Source of the DNA: Acidipropionibacterium jensenii DSM 20535
GTDB taxonomy: Bacteria; Actinomycetota; Actinomycetes; Propionibacteriales; Propionibacteriaceae
Reading direction: 5' to 3'
Assembly (NCBI RefSeq): GCF_000425285.1
Contig: NZ_AUDD01000003.1
Span: forward strand, 62,001 to 126,000
Length of the DNA: 64,000 bases
The notes below the pieces were generated by a model. The model did no database searches, was not told the DNA's origin, and saw only the letters and a list, made by a program, of their open reading frames with translations. The translations under genes were made by a program, and so were the position numbers. Numbering within the stretch: the first letter of the stretch is position 1; each line of letters starts with the position of its first letter. Below, piece after piece: positions 45,759 through 54,732 of the stretch.

Positions 45759-46595
45759 TCAGTCCCCGCCGCGACGCCGGAAGGTGGTCACCTCGACCGC
45801 CACCGTCACCGCGATCGGTTCGCTCAGATCGACGTGGGTGGCGTGATGGGCGCTGGGTCCCATCCCCACCGCATCGGCGGCGAGCCGCGGATCCAGGGTC
45901 ACGACATTGCTGACCGTCTGATGGGCGAAGGGTGTGAAGGACTCCACCAGCCCCTCCATCATCTGGTGCCTCTTGTCGGGCTGGATCCCGATCATCCCGG
46001 TGGCCTCGCGCAGCTCGGCTAGATGGGTGCTGAGCGGGGTCACGACGACCAGCAGACCCCCGGCAGACAGCACCCGGTGGAACTCCTGGCGGTTGCGAGG
46101 AGCGAAGACGCACATCACGGCGTCCACCGATCCGCTGCGCAGCGGCAGGCCGCGCCAGGTGTCGGCGACGACAGCCGCCATCCGCGGATGGGCCCGAGCC
46201 GCCCGGCGGACGGCGGCCACCGAGACATCGGAGGCCAGTCCGTGGGCCGACCCGACGGCGTCCAGCACCTTCCCCAGATGATGTCCGGTGCCGGCCCCGG
46301 CCTCGAGGATCCGCTGCGATGAGGCCAGTTGTCGCGCCATCACGGCGTCCACCGGGTCGAAGATGCCGGAGTCCAGGACGCGCTGGCGGGCAGCGACCAT
46401 CTCGGTGGTGTCGGCATTGATGCCGGGGCGCGCCGGGATCATCGTGACGTGACCCTGACGGGCGACGTCCAGGCTGTGACCGTGACGACAGCGCAGGGTT
46501 CGCTCGGTCAGTTCCAGGCCCTCCTCGGCGCCCGTCCGGCGTCGACAGGTGGGGCAGATGAGCCAGTCGACGACCTGGGCCAGGCCGCCGGTCAC
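45759..46595 (-). CDS. 23S rRNA (guanine-N1)-methyltransferase RlmA family
   Basis: A 278-residue SAM-dependent enzyme. The N-terminal zinc site (CPTC then CRHGH) and the conserved QGHVTMIPARPG segment match RlmA, which methylates G745/G748 in 23S rRNA. SAM motif I is LEAGAGTGHHLG. GTG 46595 overlaps the SURF1 stop (GTGA). Which of the two guanines is modified is not decided. Confidence 0.88.
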   Translation of the reverse strand: MTGGLAQVVDWLICPTCRRRTGAEEGLELTERTLRCRHGHSLDVARQGHVTMIPARPGINADTTEMVAARQRVLDSGIFDPVDAVMARQLASSQRILEAGAGTGHHLGKVLDAVGSAHGLASDVSVAAVRRAARAHPRMAAVVADTWRGLPLRSGSVDAVMCVFAPRNRQEFHRVLSAGGLLVVVTPLSTHLAELREATGMIGIQPDKRHQMMEGLVESFTPFAHQTVSNVVTLDPRLAADAVGMGPSAHHATHVDLSEPIAVTVAVEVTTFRRRGGD

Positions 46596-47500
46596 GAGGG
46601 ATCGTCCGAGGAGGGGCCGGTGCTCGAGGAACCGGTGCCGGGCACCCCGGTCGCGGAGTCGATCGGGACGCCGTTGCGGGTGGCTGGCTTACCGATCGGG
46701 ACGCCGTTGCGGGTGGCTGGCTTTCCGACCGGGGCCGGCCTGTGAGCCCTGCGGGCCGAGCGCTCCCGGCGCGTGCGGCGGTCGCGGATGTCACCGCGGA
46801 TCAGGACGAACAGCCCGCCCACCGCGATCGCGGTGAAGCAGAACCACTGGATCGCGTAGGACAGGTGCGGACCCTCGTCGAGCTGGGGCAGCGGCAGCGG
46901 GGTGATCCGCGCCGACTGCGGAGGCATCGAACTGGCCAGCATGATGTACCCGTCGACGTAGTCGCCGCCCTGGGCGCGGCCGATCGCCTGTGAGTTGATG
47001 AGTCTGGCGCGGCCGTCGACCGGGACGACGGCACTGTCCTTGCCGTTCTCGTTGCCGCGCACATAGCCGATCACCGTGACGGTGCCGCCCGGAGGTGCCG
47101 GGATGTCGGCGATGTCGGGATCGGTGCCGTCCCCGGCTCGCGGGATGAATCCGCGGTCGACGAGCACGGTCCGACCGTCCGCGGCGCGCAACGGGGTGAT
47201 GACCTCACTGCCCTGCTGGTCCCCGGACTTCCGGTAGCGGATCTGCAACTGGTGGGCGGCGTCATAGCTTCCGGTGACGGTGACCCGGGTCCACTGGTCG
47301 TCGGCGCCGATGACCTTGCCGGGGGTGAAGACCTGGGCCCAGTCGACGACCGGTTGGCCCTCGTGGGCGCGGACGATCGCATTGGCCTCGCGCCGGCCCG
47401 AGAGCCGGTGGAGCTGCCACTCGCCCAGGCGCACCATCACCCCGGCCAGGATCACGACGAACAGCGCCAGTCCGATCCATCGCAGCCACAGCCTCTTCAC
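46592..47500 (-). CDS. SURF1 family protein (cytochrome oxidase assembly)
   Basis: A 302-residue membrane protein with an N-terminal helix (7-25) and a second near residue 220 flanking an external domain, the SURF1 layout; LGEWQLHRLSGR, VLVDRGFIP and YAIQWFCFTAIA are family hallmarks. It is thought to aid heme A insertion into oxidase. The tail carries two copies of GKPATRNGVPI. Confidence 0.92.
   Translation of the reverse strand: MKRLWLRWIGLALFVVILAGVMVRLGEWQLHRLSGRREANAIVRAHEGQPVVDWAQVFTPGKVIGADDQWTRVTVTGSYDAAHQLQIRYRKSGDQQGSEVITPLRAADGRTVLVDRGFIPRAGDGTDPDIADIPAPPGGTVTVIGYVRGNENGKDSAVVPVDGRARLINSQAIGRAQGGDYVDGYIMLASSMPPQSARITPLPLPQLDEGPHLSYAIQWFCFTAIAVGGLFVLIRGDIRDRRTRRERSARRAHRPAPVGKPATRNGVPIGKPATRNGVPIDSATGVPGTGSSSTGPSSDDPS
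46661..46726 (-). repeat. Two 33-bp tandem repeats in the SURF1 tail
   Basis: Units 46661-46693 and 46694-46726 differ at one base and encode an 11-residue block twice. Confidence 0.9.
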
Positions 47501-47510
47501 CCGGCCGAGC

Positions 47511-47936
47511 CTAGTCGCTGCGGTCGGTCCGGTCCCGGGGGCTTCCCGCCGGGTCCTGGTCGTCCTCGGCCAGTTGTCCCGGGATGGTCACCGCCGAACC
47601 GAGCTGGTGCTGGGCCTGCGAACGCTCGGAGGCCTCGACGGTACTGGTGCGACGGTCGTCGACATTGCCCAGGATCACCGCGATGGCCGGCAGCAGGGCC
47701 GCCCCGGGGATGAAGAGCCATCGCCACGGGTTCGGGGCGACCACCAGACCGATGAAGCAGACCGTCCTGATCGCCATCGAGATGAGGTAGCGGCGCTGAC
47801 GCGACTCCAGATCCTCGGAGGCCGAGGGCCGGGCGCCGGTGATGAGATGACCGCCGTGGCGGCGCGAGTGCGACCTCCGGCCGGGGTGGCCGGTGTCGCT
47901 GCGGTGCGACGACTCGGATGGCACAAGAGTGGGCAC
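47511..47936 (-). CDS. DUF3099 membrane protein
   Basis: A 141-residue protein. Its core ([20 protein letters not shown], then two hydrophobic helices ending [11 protein letters not shown]) matches the actinobacterial DUF3099 family of unknown role. The N-terminus is His/Arg-rich. GTG 47936 has a TACCCT box 6 nt upstream. First gene of the operon with SURF1, 10 bp apart. Confidence 0.87.
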   Translation of the reverse strand: MPTLVPSESSHRSDTGHPGRRSHSRRHGGHLITGARPSASEDLESRQRRYLISMAIRTVCFIGLVVAPNPWRWLFIPGAALLPAIAVILGNVDDRRTSTVEASERSQAQHQLGSAVTIPGQLAEDDQDPAGSPRDRTDRSD

Positions 47937-47948
47937 CCCTTCAGGGTA
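47937..47948 (-). promoter_or_regulatory. Leaderless-type promoter of DUF3099-SURF1-RlmA
   Basis: TACCCT (47948-47943 reverse), 6 nt, then GTG 47936. Confidence 0.6.
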
Positions 47949-48062
47949 GGCGCGCCGTCGGGCCTGTGGAGACCTCACAGACACCTGCTTTCCGGGTTGT
48001 GCTGCCAGCGCATCGGGCACCCGCCGGCAGGGGCCGTCGTGCCTGAAGCTCCCGTGCGGCGC

Positions 48063-48074
48063 TAGGTTCGTGCC
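48063..48074 (+). promoter_or_regulatory. Leaderless-type promoter of fabG
   Basis: TAGGTT (48063-48068), 6 nt, then ATG 48075. Confidence 0.65.
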
Positions 48075-48800
48075 ATGACTGTTGAGGATCCTGACCAGGG
48101 GCGCGTCGCGCTCGTCACCGGAGGGTCGCGAGGTATCGGCGCGGCGATCGCCCAGGCACTGGCCGCCGACGGCTACCGGGTGGCGGCCACCAGTCGCAGC
48201 GGCACCGCACCCGAGGGAGTCCTCCCGGTGGTCTGCGATGTCACCGACGCCGACTCGGTCGACGCCGCCTTCACCACGGTGGAGAAGGAGCTGGGTCCGG
48301 TCGAGGTGCTGGTCGCCAATGCCGGAATCACCCGCGACACCCTGCTGGCCCGGATGAGCGAGGAGGACTTCACCTCGGTCCTCGACACCAACCTCACCGG
48401 GGCTTACCGGGTGATCCGTCGCGCCGCCCGCGCCATGACCCGTGCCCGGTTCGGCCGGATCGTGGTGATGTCCTCGGTGGTGGGACTGCTGGGATCGGCC
48501 GGCCAGGTCAACTACGCGGCCTCCAAGGCGGGCCTGATCGGGATCGCGCGCAGCGTCTCCCGGGAGCGCGGGGCCCGCGGGGTCACCTGCAATGTCGTCG
48601 CTCCCGGGTTCATCTCCACCGACATGACGGCGGTGCTCCCGGACAAGGTCATCGCCGACTACCGGGCACGGATCCCGGCCCGGCGGCTCGGGGAGGTCGA
48701 CGACGTCGTCAACGCCGTGCGCTTCCTCACCTCCGATGCCACCTCCTACATCACCGGCGCCGTCATCCCGGTCGACGGCGGTCTGGGCATGGGCCACTGA
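48075..48800 (+). CDS. fabG: 3-oxoacyl-[ACP] reductase
   Basis: NADPH-dependent SDR enzyme of fatty acid elongation. The 241-residue product has TGGSRGIG, the NAG motif, catalytic Ser in MSSVVG, and YAASK. It is followed 47 bp on by fabI, mirroring mabA-inhA of mycobacteria, so FabG is favoured over another SDR. Confidence 0.93.
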   Translation: MTVEDPDQGRVALVTGGSRGIGAAIAQALAADGYRVAATSRSGTAPEGVLPVVCDVTDADSVDAAFTTVEKELGPVEVLVANAGITRDTLLARMSEEDFTSVLDTNLTGAYRVIRRAARAMTRARFGRIVVMSSVVGLLGSAGQVNYAASKAGLIGIARSVSRERGARGVTCNVVAPGFISTDMTAVLPDKVIADYRARIPARRLGEVDDVVNAVRFLTSDATSYITGAVIPVDGGLGMGH

Positions 48801-48847
48801 GCTCCGCCTCCGGCTGCCTCTGAAACGTCAACGAAAGGGTTACAACA

Positions 48848-49621
48848 ATGGGACTTCTCGAAGGAAAGACCATCCTGGTCACCGGGGTGACGATGCACAC
48901 CTCGATCGCCTTCAAGGTGGCGCAGATCGCACAGGACGAGGGCGCCCGGGTCATCGTCTCCAACATCCCCCGCGCGATCCGGGTCACCCACCGGGCGGTC
49001 CGCAAGCTGGATCCGGTACCTGAGGTGATCGAGCTGGACGCCACCGACGAGGAGCAGCTCACCGCCCTCCCGGAGACCCTGCGCGCACTGGGGGTCGAGA
49101 AGCTCGACGGCGTCGTCCACGCGATCGCCTTCGCCAACCCGAAGACCGCCCTGGGCGGGGAGTTCCTCAACACCGAGTGGCACGACGTCGACGTCGCCCT
49201 GCACACCTCGACCTACTCCTACGTCTCCCTGGCCAAGGCCGTCCAGCCGCTGTTCGGCACGACCGCCGCGGTGGTCGGGCTCACCTTCGACGCGACCGTG
49301 TCATGGCCCTTCTACGACTGGATGGGAGTGGCCAAGGCCGGTCTGGAGTCGGCCAACCGCTACCTGGCCCGCTACCTGGGCAAGGACGGGGTGCGCTGCA
49401 ACCTCGTCTCGGCCGGACCGCTGGACACCATGGCCAAGACCTCCATCCCCGGGGCCGACGCCTTCAACAACCTGTGGGGGGACCGAGCCCCGCTGGGATG
49501 GGACACCAAGGACGCCACGGCGGCCGCCAAGGCCGTGGTGGCCCTGCTGTCCGACTGGTTCCCGGCCACCACCGGTGAGATGGTGCACGCCGACGGAGGA
49601 CTGCACTCCACCGGCGCCTGA
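48848..49621 (+). CDS. fabI: Enoyl-[ACP] reductase, InhA/FabI type
   Basis: Last reductive step of fatty acid elongation. The 257-residue product begins GLLEGKTILVTGV and has the catalytic Tyr-x6-Lys pair in FYDWMGVAKAG. Family members are targets of isoniazid or triclosan in other species. AAAGGG precedes the ATG. Confidence 0.95.
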   Translation: MGLLEGKTILVTGVTMHTSIAFKVAQIAQDEGARVIVSNIPRAIRVTHRAVRKLDPVPEVIELDATDEEQLTALPETLRALGVEKLDGVVHAIAFANPKTALGGEFLNTEWHDVDVALHTSTYSYVSLAKAVQPLFGTTAAVVGLTFDATVSWPFYDWMGVAKAGLESANRYLARYLGKDGVRCNLVSAGPLDTMAKTSIPGADAFNNLWGDRAPLGWDTKDATAAAKAVVALLSDWFPATTGEMVHADGGLHSTGA

Positions 49622-49643
49622 TCCGACCCTCCGCTGGGAGGAC

Positions 49644-49679
49644 GCGACGGTCCGGCACTGTGCAGTGCCGGACCGTCGC
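49644..49679. terminator. Bidirectional terminator between fabI and aspA
   Basis: 17-bp perfect arms (49644-49660 with 49663-49679) form a long hairpin in the 111-bp convergent gap. Confidence 0.85.
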
Positions 49680-49732
49680 TGTGTACTGGGGCGCTCCGCG
49701 GGGTTGTGGGGCGCCCCGCCGGGCTCGCGGGA

Positions 49733-51160
49733 TCAGTTCGTCGGCATCCAGGGGTGGATGAGGTGCTCGGGGGCCAGCGCCGAGGCGAGTGCGTCCTTGT
49801 CGAGGAGGTGCTCCTCCAGGATGATCTCGCCGACCGTGCGGCCCTCCGCCAGAGCCTGCTGAGCGACCCGGGTGGCGGTGCGGTAGCCGAGCGCCGGCGA
49901 CAGCGCGGTGACGATGGAGACCGACCTCCAGACCTCCTCGCGCAGAGTCTCCTCATTGGCGGTGATGCCGGTGATGCAGCGGTCGGTGAAGACCACCATG
50001 GCCCGCTGGAGGTGGCGGATCTCCTCGAACAGCAGGTGGGCGATGATCGGCTCGAAGGCGTTGAGCTGCAGCTGGCCGGCCTCGGCGGCCATCGAGATGG
50101 TGACGTCATGGCCGACGATCTCGAAGGCAACCTGGTTGACCATCTCGGGGATGACCGGGTTCACCTTGCCGGGCATGATGCTGGATCCGGCCTGGACCGC
50201 CGGCAGGTTGATCTCCCCGAGCCCGGCCCGCGGACCCGAGGACAGCAGCCGCAGGTCGTTGCAGATCTTCGAGATCTTCACCGCGATCCGCTTGAGCACC
50301 CCGGACAGCTGCACGAAACCGCCGACGTCCTGAGTAGCCTCGACCAGATCGGGGGAGGCCGACAGCTCGAGGCCGGTCAGCCTGTTGAGCTCGGTGATCA
50401 TGGCGGGGGCGTAGGCGGCCGGGGTGTTGATGCCGGTGCCGATGGCGGTGCCGCCGATGTTGAGCTGGGTGAGCAGTTTCCGGGCGGCCGCCAGGATCGA
50501 CTCGTCATTGCGCAGCATCACGGCATAGGTGCCGAACTCCTGGCCCAGGGTCATCGGGACGGCGTCCTGGAGCTGGGTGCGTCCGAGCTTGAGGACGTCG
50601 GAGAACTCCTCGGCCTTGGCGGCGAAGGCGTCGCCGGCGTGCCTGAGCGCACCGGAGAGGTCGTCGAGCATCAGGAGCAGGGCGATCTTGATGGCCGAGG
50701 GGTAGACGTCATTGGTGGACTGGCAGCAGTTGACGTGGTTGTGGGGGTCCACGACGTCGTAGCGGCCCTTGGCCAGACCGAGCTCCTCGAGGGCGACGTT
50801 GGCGACCACCTCGTTGGCGTTCATGTTGGTGGAGGTGCCGGCCCCACCCTGGATGGTGCCCACCACGAACTGGTCGTCGAACTCACGGGCGCGGATCCGC
50901 TGGCAGCCGGCGATGATCGCCTCGGCGGCGCGGGCGGGGACCAGCCCCTGTGCGGAGTTGACGGTGGCGGCGGCCTGCTTGATGACGGCCAGGGCGTCGA
51001 CGAACTGAGGGTAGTTGCCGATCTTCTTGCTGGTGATCGGGAAGTTCTCGAGGGCGCGGGCGGTGTTGATGCCCCAGTAGTGGGCGTCGTCGATCTGCAC
51101 CTCCCCGAGCAGGTCGACCTCCACGCGGCTGGACTGGGATGACCTCGGGTGCTGTGTCAT
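49733..51160 (-). CDS. aspA: Aspartate ammonia-lyase
   Basis: Deaminates aspartate to fumarate, which propionibacteria use as an electron sink and succinate source. The 475-residue product has the superfamily SS-loop GSSIMPGKVNPV. AspA-type features such as STNMNANEVVAN, QSTNDVYPSA and HLIHPW at the end favour it over fumarase. GAGGAG precedes ATG 51160. A single-gene unit. Confidence 0.92.
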   Translation of the reverse strand: MTQHPRSSQSSRVEVDLLGEVQIDDAHYWGINTARALENFPITSKKIGNYPQFVDALAVIKQAAATVNSAQGLVPARAAEAIIAGCQRIRAREFDDQFVVGTIQGGAGTSTNMNANEVVANVALEELGLAKGRYDVVDPHNHVNCCQSTNDVYPSAIKIALLLMLDDLSGALRHAGDAFAAKAEEFSDVLKLGRTQLQDAVPMTLGQEFGTYAVMLRNDESILAAARKLLTQLNIGGTAIGTGINTPAAYAPAMITELNRLTGLELSASPDLVEATQDVGGFVQLSGVLKRIAVKISKICNDLRLLSSGPRAGLGEINLPAVQAGSSIMPGKVNPVIPEMVNQVAFEIVGHDVTISMAAEAGQLQLNAFEPIIAHLLFEEIRHLQRAMVVFTDRCITGITANEETLREEVWRSVSIVTALSPALGYRTATRVAQQALAEGRTVGEIILEEHLLDKDALASALAPEHLIHPWMPTN

Positions 51161-51412
51161 GAAGCTCCTCGCCTTGGTTGGACACCACTCATGATGGGCC
51201 AACCATACGGACAGCCGCGAGGCTCGGGTCCGGCGCGGTCCTTCCTGCGCGAGTCCTCCTCGTGGCCCGTGTCCGGCGCCGTCGACGGTGTTCGTCGATC
51301 TGAGCGCGAGACGCTGATCAGGTGGTCGGGCAGGGCTGCTCGTCCGGTCACCGCACTGTGTTCAAGCGGCCATGAGACGTGCTCGGTGGGCCGTGGCTCT
51401 GTGCTCGGTCGG

Positions 51413-52171
51413 TCACTCTCGACGGCCCGGCGCCCGATCGCCCCGGGGCCAGGCGGTGGCGGCGGTGACGGCGTCCTGAGCGGCGGCGCGCAGCCTGCGA
51501 AGAGCGGACTCGCGGACCTGGGAGCCTTGGGAGGTGAGCATCGGTGAGGACTCCAGACCCGACTCACTGGCCTCCAGGGCGGTCCATGCCAGGTCCAGCA
51601 GCACCTGGTCGGAGTGCCGGTGCCCCCGGCCCAACCTCGGCGGGACCGACTCGGGACGACTGCCGGTGACGATGTCGAGGCGGCCCAGCTCCCCGGAGAC
51701 CTCGGCCATCACCTGACGCAGCTGCTGGCCCGCCTCGGCAGGGGTGGCCGGGGGAATCGGCGGTCGGCCCTGCACTATCCGCCACTGAATGGCCGGGCCG
51801 ACCGGCTGGGGGATCCAGCACAGCCCGGCCGGAATGCCCGCCGGTCCCGAGGTGTGGCAGATCACCGCGGTCCCCGCCTCCAGCACGTCGGCGTTGAGCT
51901 CGGCGGGCCCGCGCAGTCCGGCCAGCCGACCGGGAGCGGTGAGCACCATCGCCCACAGGGCGGACCCGGCCCCGGGCCAGTGGGCGATCCGGGTGAGGGC
52001 CCGGCGGACCGGCACCGAGGCCAGCGGATCCTGCTCGGACAGCTGCAGCAGGCCGTCGGGGTCGTGGACCTGGTGCATCGGTCCGAGTCGGTCCTCGGCC
52101 ATCGGCGCGCTGATCCGGCCTGCGCACAGGTCGTTGAGCAGGGATGTCAGCTGCAGACAGGTCTCACGCAC
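51413..52171 (-). CDS. Hypothetical protein divergent from dxr
   Basis: A 252-residue soluble protein of unknown family. It looks mostly helical, with a hydrophobic middle (SALWAMVLTAPGRLAGLRG) and an Arg-rich end. GTG 52171 has TATCCT 7 nt upstream and the dxr promoter is back-to-back. Codon use resembles the flanks. The 252 bp between its stop and aspA hold only a likely aspA promoter (TATGGT region). Confidence 0.7.
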   Translation of the reverse strand: MRETCLQLTSLLNDLCAGRISAPMAEDRLGPMHQVHDPDGLLQLSEQDPLASVPVRRALTRIAHWPGAGSALWAMVLTAPGRLAGLRGPAELNADVLEAGTAVICHTSGPAGIPAGLCWIPQPVGPAIQWRIVQGRPPIPPATPAEAGQQLRQVMAEVSGELGRLDIVTGSRPESVPPRLGRGHRHSDQVLLDLAWTALEASESGLESSPMLTSQGSQVRESALRRLRAAAQDAVTAATAWPRGDRAPGRRE

Positions 52172-52184
52172 CTCAGGAAGGATA
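52172..52184 (-). promoter_or_regulatory. Leaderless-type promoter of the 252-aa gene
   Basis: TATCCT (52184-52179 reverse), 7 nt, then GTG 52171. Confidence 0.55.
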
Positions 52185-52219
52185 CGGGGCGGGGCGGACC
52201 ATGGCCCGTGTGCATGTGA

Positions 52220-52231
52220 CAGTCTGTGGGC
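52220..52231 (+). promoter_or_regulatory. Leaderless-type promoter of dxr
   Basis: CAGTCT (52220-52225), 6 nt, then ATG 52232. The hexamer is imperfect. Confidence 0.4.
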
Positions 52232-53317
52232 ATGCGACGCGTGATCCTTCTCGGTTCCACCGGATCCATCGGCACCCAGGCTCTCGATGTGGTGAGGGCC
52301 AATCCTCAACGGTTCCAGGTGGTGGGCCTGTCGGCAGGCAGCAACCGGGAGATGCTCGCCGACCAGGCACGGGAGTTCGGCGTCGAGCATCTGGCACTGG
52401 GCGCCGAGGAGTCCTGTCAACTGGTTGCCGATGTCGAGGCCGACGTCGTCCTCAACGGCATCACCGGGTCGGTCGGGCTCGGCCCGACCCTGGCCACCCT
52501 GAAGGCTGGCAGGTGCCTGGCGCTGGCCAACAAGGAGTCACTCATCGTGGGCGGGGCACTGGTGAGGAGGGCGGCGGCCCCCGGCCAGCTGGTCCCCGTC
52601 GACTCCGAGCACTCGGCCATCGCCCAGGCCCTGCGCGCCGGCGCTCCCACCGAGGTCGCGAGGTTGGTGGTGACGGCCTCCGGCGGCCCGTTCCGCGGCT
52701 GGACCCACTCCGAGCTGGAGGAGGTCACCCCCGCCCAGGCGCTGGCCCACCCGACCTGGCGGATGGGCCGGGTCGTCACCACCAACTCCGCAACCATGGT
52801 CAACAAGGGGCTGGAGGTCATCGAGGCCCACCTGCTCTTCGACGTCGACTACGACAACATCGAGGTGGTCGTCCACCCCCAGTCGGTCGTCCACTCGATG
52901 GTCGAGTTCGTCGACGGGTCGACGATCGCCCAGGCCTCCCCGCCCGACATGCGGCTGCCAATCTCGCTGGGCCTGGGCTGGCCCGATCGCGTCCCCGGGG
53001 TCGGCCGGCCGCTCGACTGGCACCAGGTCACCAGCTGGACCTTCGAACCCCTCGACGAGCAGACCTTCCCCGCGGTGGCCCTGGCCCGACAGGTGGGACG
53101 GGCCGGGGGAACCTACCCGGCGGTCTACAACGCGGCCAACGAACAGGCCGTGGAGGCCTTCCACGCCGGTCGGCTGTCCTTCCCGGGGATTGTCGAGACG
53201 ATCCAGCGGGTCGTGGAGGCCCACCAGCCGCCCGCCGAGCTCACCCTCGACAGCCTGGCCGGCGCCGAGCAGTGGGCGCGTCGTCGCGCCGATGAGGACA
53301 TCGCCGCACGGCGGTAG
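52232..53317 (+). CDS. dxr: 1-deoxy-D-xylulose 5-phosphate reductoisomerase
   Basis: Makes MEP, the committed step of the non-mevalonate isoprenoid pathway. The 361-residue product has NADPH motif [23 protein letters not shown], the metal/substrate segments DSEHSA and SGGPFRG, and [12 protein letters not shown] little shorter than E. coli Dxr (398). GTG 52226 two codons upstream is possible. Confidence 0.95.
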   Translation: MRRVILLGSTGSIGTQALDVVRANPQRFQVVGLSAGSNREMLADQAREFGVEHLALGAEESCQLVADVEADVVLNGITGSVGLGPTLATLKAGRCLALANKESLIVGGALVRRAAAPGQLVPVDSEHSAIAQALRAGAPTEVARLVVTASGGPFRGWTHSELEEVTPAQALAHPTWRMGRVVTTNSATMVNKGLEVIEAHLLFDVDYDNIEVVVHPQSVVHSMVEFVDGSTIAQASPPDMRLPISLGLGWPDRVPGVGRPLDWHQVTSWTFEPLDEQTFPAVALARQVGRAGGTYPAVYNAANEQAVEAFHAGRLSFPGIVETIQRVVEAHQPPAELTLDSLAGAEQWARRRADEDIAARR

Positions 53318-53342
53318 CGGCTCGGCCCCTCGCGATCGTTGG

Positions 53343-53355
53343 TAGGTTCGTGCCC
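53343..53355 (+). promoter_or_regulatory. Leaderless-type promoter of the ABC ATPase
   Basis: TAGGTT (53343-53348), 7 nt, then ATG 53356. Confidence 0.6.
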
Positions 53356-54144
53356 ATGAATGCAGTGGTGCAGTTGGCCGGGGTCGGTGTGCGGCGCGGG
53401 ACCACCCAGATCCTCGAGGATGTCGACTGGGAGGTCGACGAGGGTCAGCGCTGGGTGCTGGTCGGACCGAACGGCGCCGGGAAGACCACGATCCTGCAGA
53501 TTCTGGGCGCCCAGCTGCACCCCACCACCGGGCTGGTGGAGATCCTCGACGAGATCATCGGGGCCGTCGACGTCTTCGAGCTGAGACCACGGATCGGGGT
53601 CTGCTCCTCGGCTCTGGCCCACCGGATCCCGGCCTCCGAGACGGTGCGCAACATCGTCGTCTCGGCCGCCTGGGCGGTGATCGGGCGCTGGCGGGAGTCC
53701 TACGACCCGATGGACCTGGCCCGCGCCGACGAGCTCATCGCCCAGATGGGGCTGGCCGGAATGGCCGAGCGCACCTACGGGACCCTCAGCGAGGGGGAGC
53801 GCAAGCGGGTGGAGATCGCCCGGGCGCTGATGACCGACCCGGAGCTGCTGCTGATGGACGAACCGGCCGCCGGCCTGGACCTGGCCGGCCGCGAACAGCT
53901 GGTCGCCGTGATGTCGCAGATCTGCGCCGATCCGAGTGCCCCGGCCACCGTGCTGGTCACCCACCATCTGGAGGAGATTCCGGCCGGTATCACCCACGCC
54001 CTGGTGCTGGACGGCGGCAGGGTGGCGGCCAGCGGTCCGGTCGACCAGGTGCTGACGTCCGAGATCCTCTCCGAGGCCTTCGGGCTACCCTTGGAGGTCA
54101 CCACCAGCAACGGTCGCTGGAGCGCCGTGGCAGCGAGAGAGTGA
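53356..54144 (+). CDS. ABC-type ATPase, stand-alone
   Basis: A 262-residue ATPase with Walker A GPNGAGKTT, a modified signature LSEGERKR, Walker B LLLMDEPAAGLD and H-loop LVTHHLEEIP. No permease is adjacent. This subtype (ModF/molybdate-like stand-alone ATPases) is common in actinobacteria and its partner is unknown. nfeD follows by 7 bp and may share the transcript. Confidence 0.88.
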   Translation: MNAVVQLAGVGVRRGTTQILEDVDWEVDEGQRWVLVGPNGAGKTTILQILGAQLHPTTGLVEILDEIIGAVDVFELRPRIGVCSSALAHRIPASETVRNIVVSAAWAVIGRWRESYDPMDLARADELIAQMGLAGMAERTYGTLSEGERKRVEIARALMTDPELLLMDEPAAGLDLAGREQLVAVMSQICADPSAPATVLVTHHLEEIPAGITHALVLDGGRVAASGPVDQVLTSEILSEAFGLPLEVTTSNGRWSAVAARE

Positions 54145-54151
54145 GGCCCCG

Positions 54152-54646
54152 ATGGCAGAGTTCTGGAGGTGGGTCGCCGAGCACGGCTGGGTGGGCTGGC
54201 TGGGAGCCTCGGCGGTGCTCGCCTGCGCCGAGATGCTCACCCTCGACTTCACCCTGCTGATGCTGGCCTCCGGGGCCCTGGCCGGTGGTGTCACCGCCGT
54301 CTTCCTGCCCGGTGCCTGGCTGATCCAGGTGCTGGTCGCCGTCGCGGTGGGCGGCGTGATGCTCGCCGTGCTGCGGCCCACCCTGCTCAAGCGGGTGAGG
54401 GACGCCCCGGGTTACCGGTCCCTGCTGGACCAGTTGGTGGGTTCGGAGGGCACCGCCACCCGGCAGGTCACCTCGGAGACCGGGGAGGTCAAGGTCCGCG
54501 GGGAGATCTGGGAGGCCCGCACGATGAGCCCCGGCGTCACGATCGACGCCGGCGAGTCGATCGAGGTCTACCAGGTCGATGCCACCACCCTCATCGTCTA
54601 CCCGGCCAGTCAGGGCCTCGGATGGTCGGGAGGGGCCCGAACCTGA
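54152..54646 (+). CDS. NfeD-like membrane protein
   Basis: A 164-residue protein with three or four hydrophobic segments in the first 85 residues, then an OB-fold (GSEGTATRQV through VKVRGEIWEA). NfeD proteins work with SPFH proteins in membrane microdomains; the next gene encodes that partner. Confidence 0.9.
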   Translation: MAEFWRWVAEHGWVGWLGASAVLACAEMLTLDFTLLMLASGALAGGVTAVFLPGAWLIQVLVAVAVGGVMLAVLRPTLLKRVRDAPGYRSLLDQLVGSEGTATRQVTSETGEVKVRGEIWEARTMSPGVTIDAGESIEVYQVDATTLIVYPASQGLGWSGGART

Positions 54647-54702
54647 GGCCCGTCCGGCGCGCGGCACCGGATGGCGGCGCAGCGGATGGCAGGATGGAGG
54701 AA

Positions 54703-54732
54703 ATGACTGTCGCACTCGCTGAGGAGGCCTGA
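54703..54732 (+). CDS. Possible 9-residue leader ORF before the SPFH gene
   Basis: ATG 54703 opens a frame of nine codons ending at TGA 54730-54732, which overlaps the SPFH ATG (TGATG). CAGGAT lies 7 nt before it, and the GAGGAGG within it doubles as ribosome site for the SPFH gene. It may only mark the transcript start. Confidence 0.3.
   Translation: MTVALAEEA

Noticed and set aside
49733-51160. Fumarase C rather than aspartase
   Set aside because: The C-terminal region and the QSTNDVYPSA and STNMNANEV segments fit AspA better.
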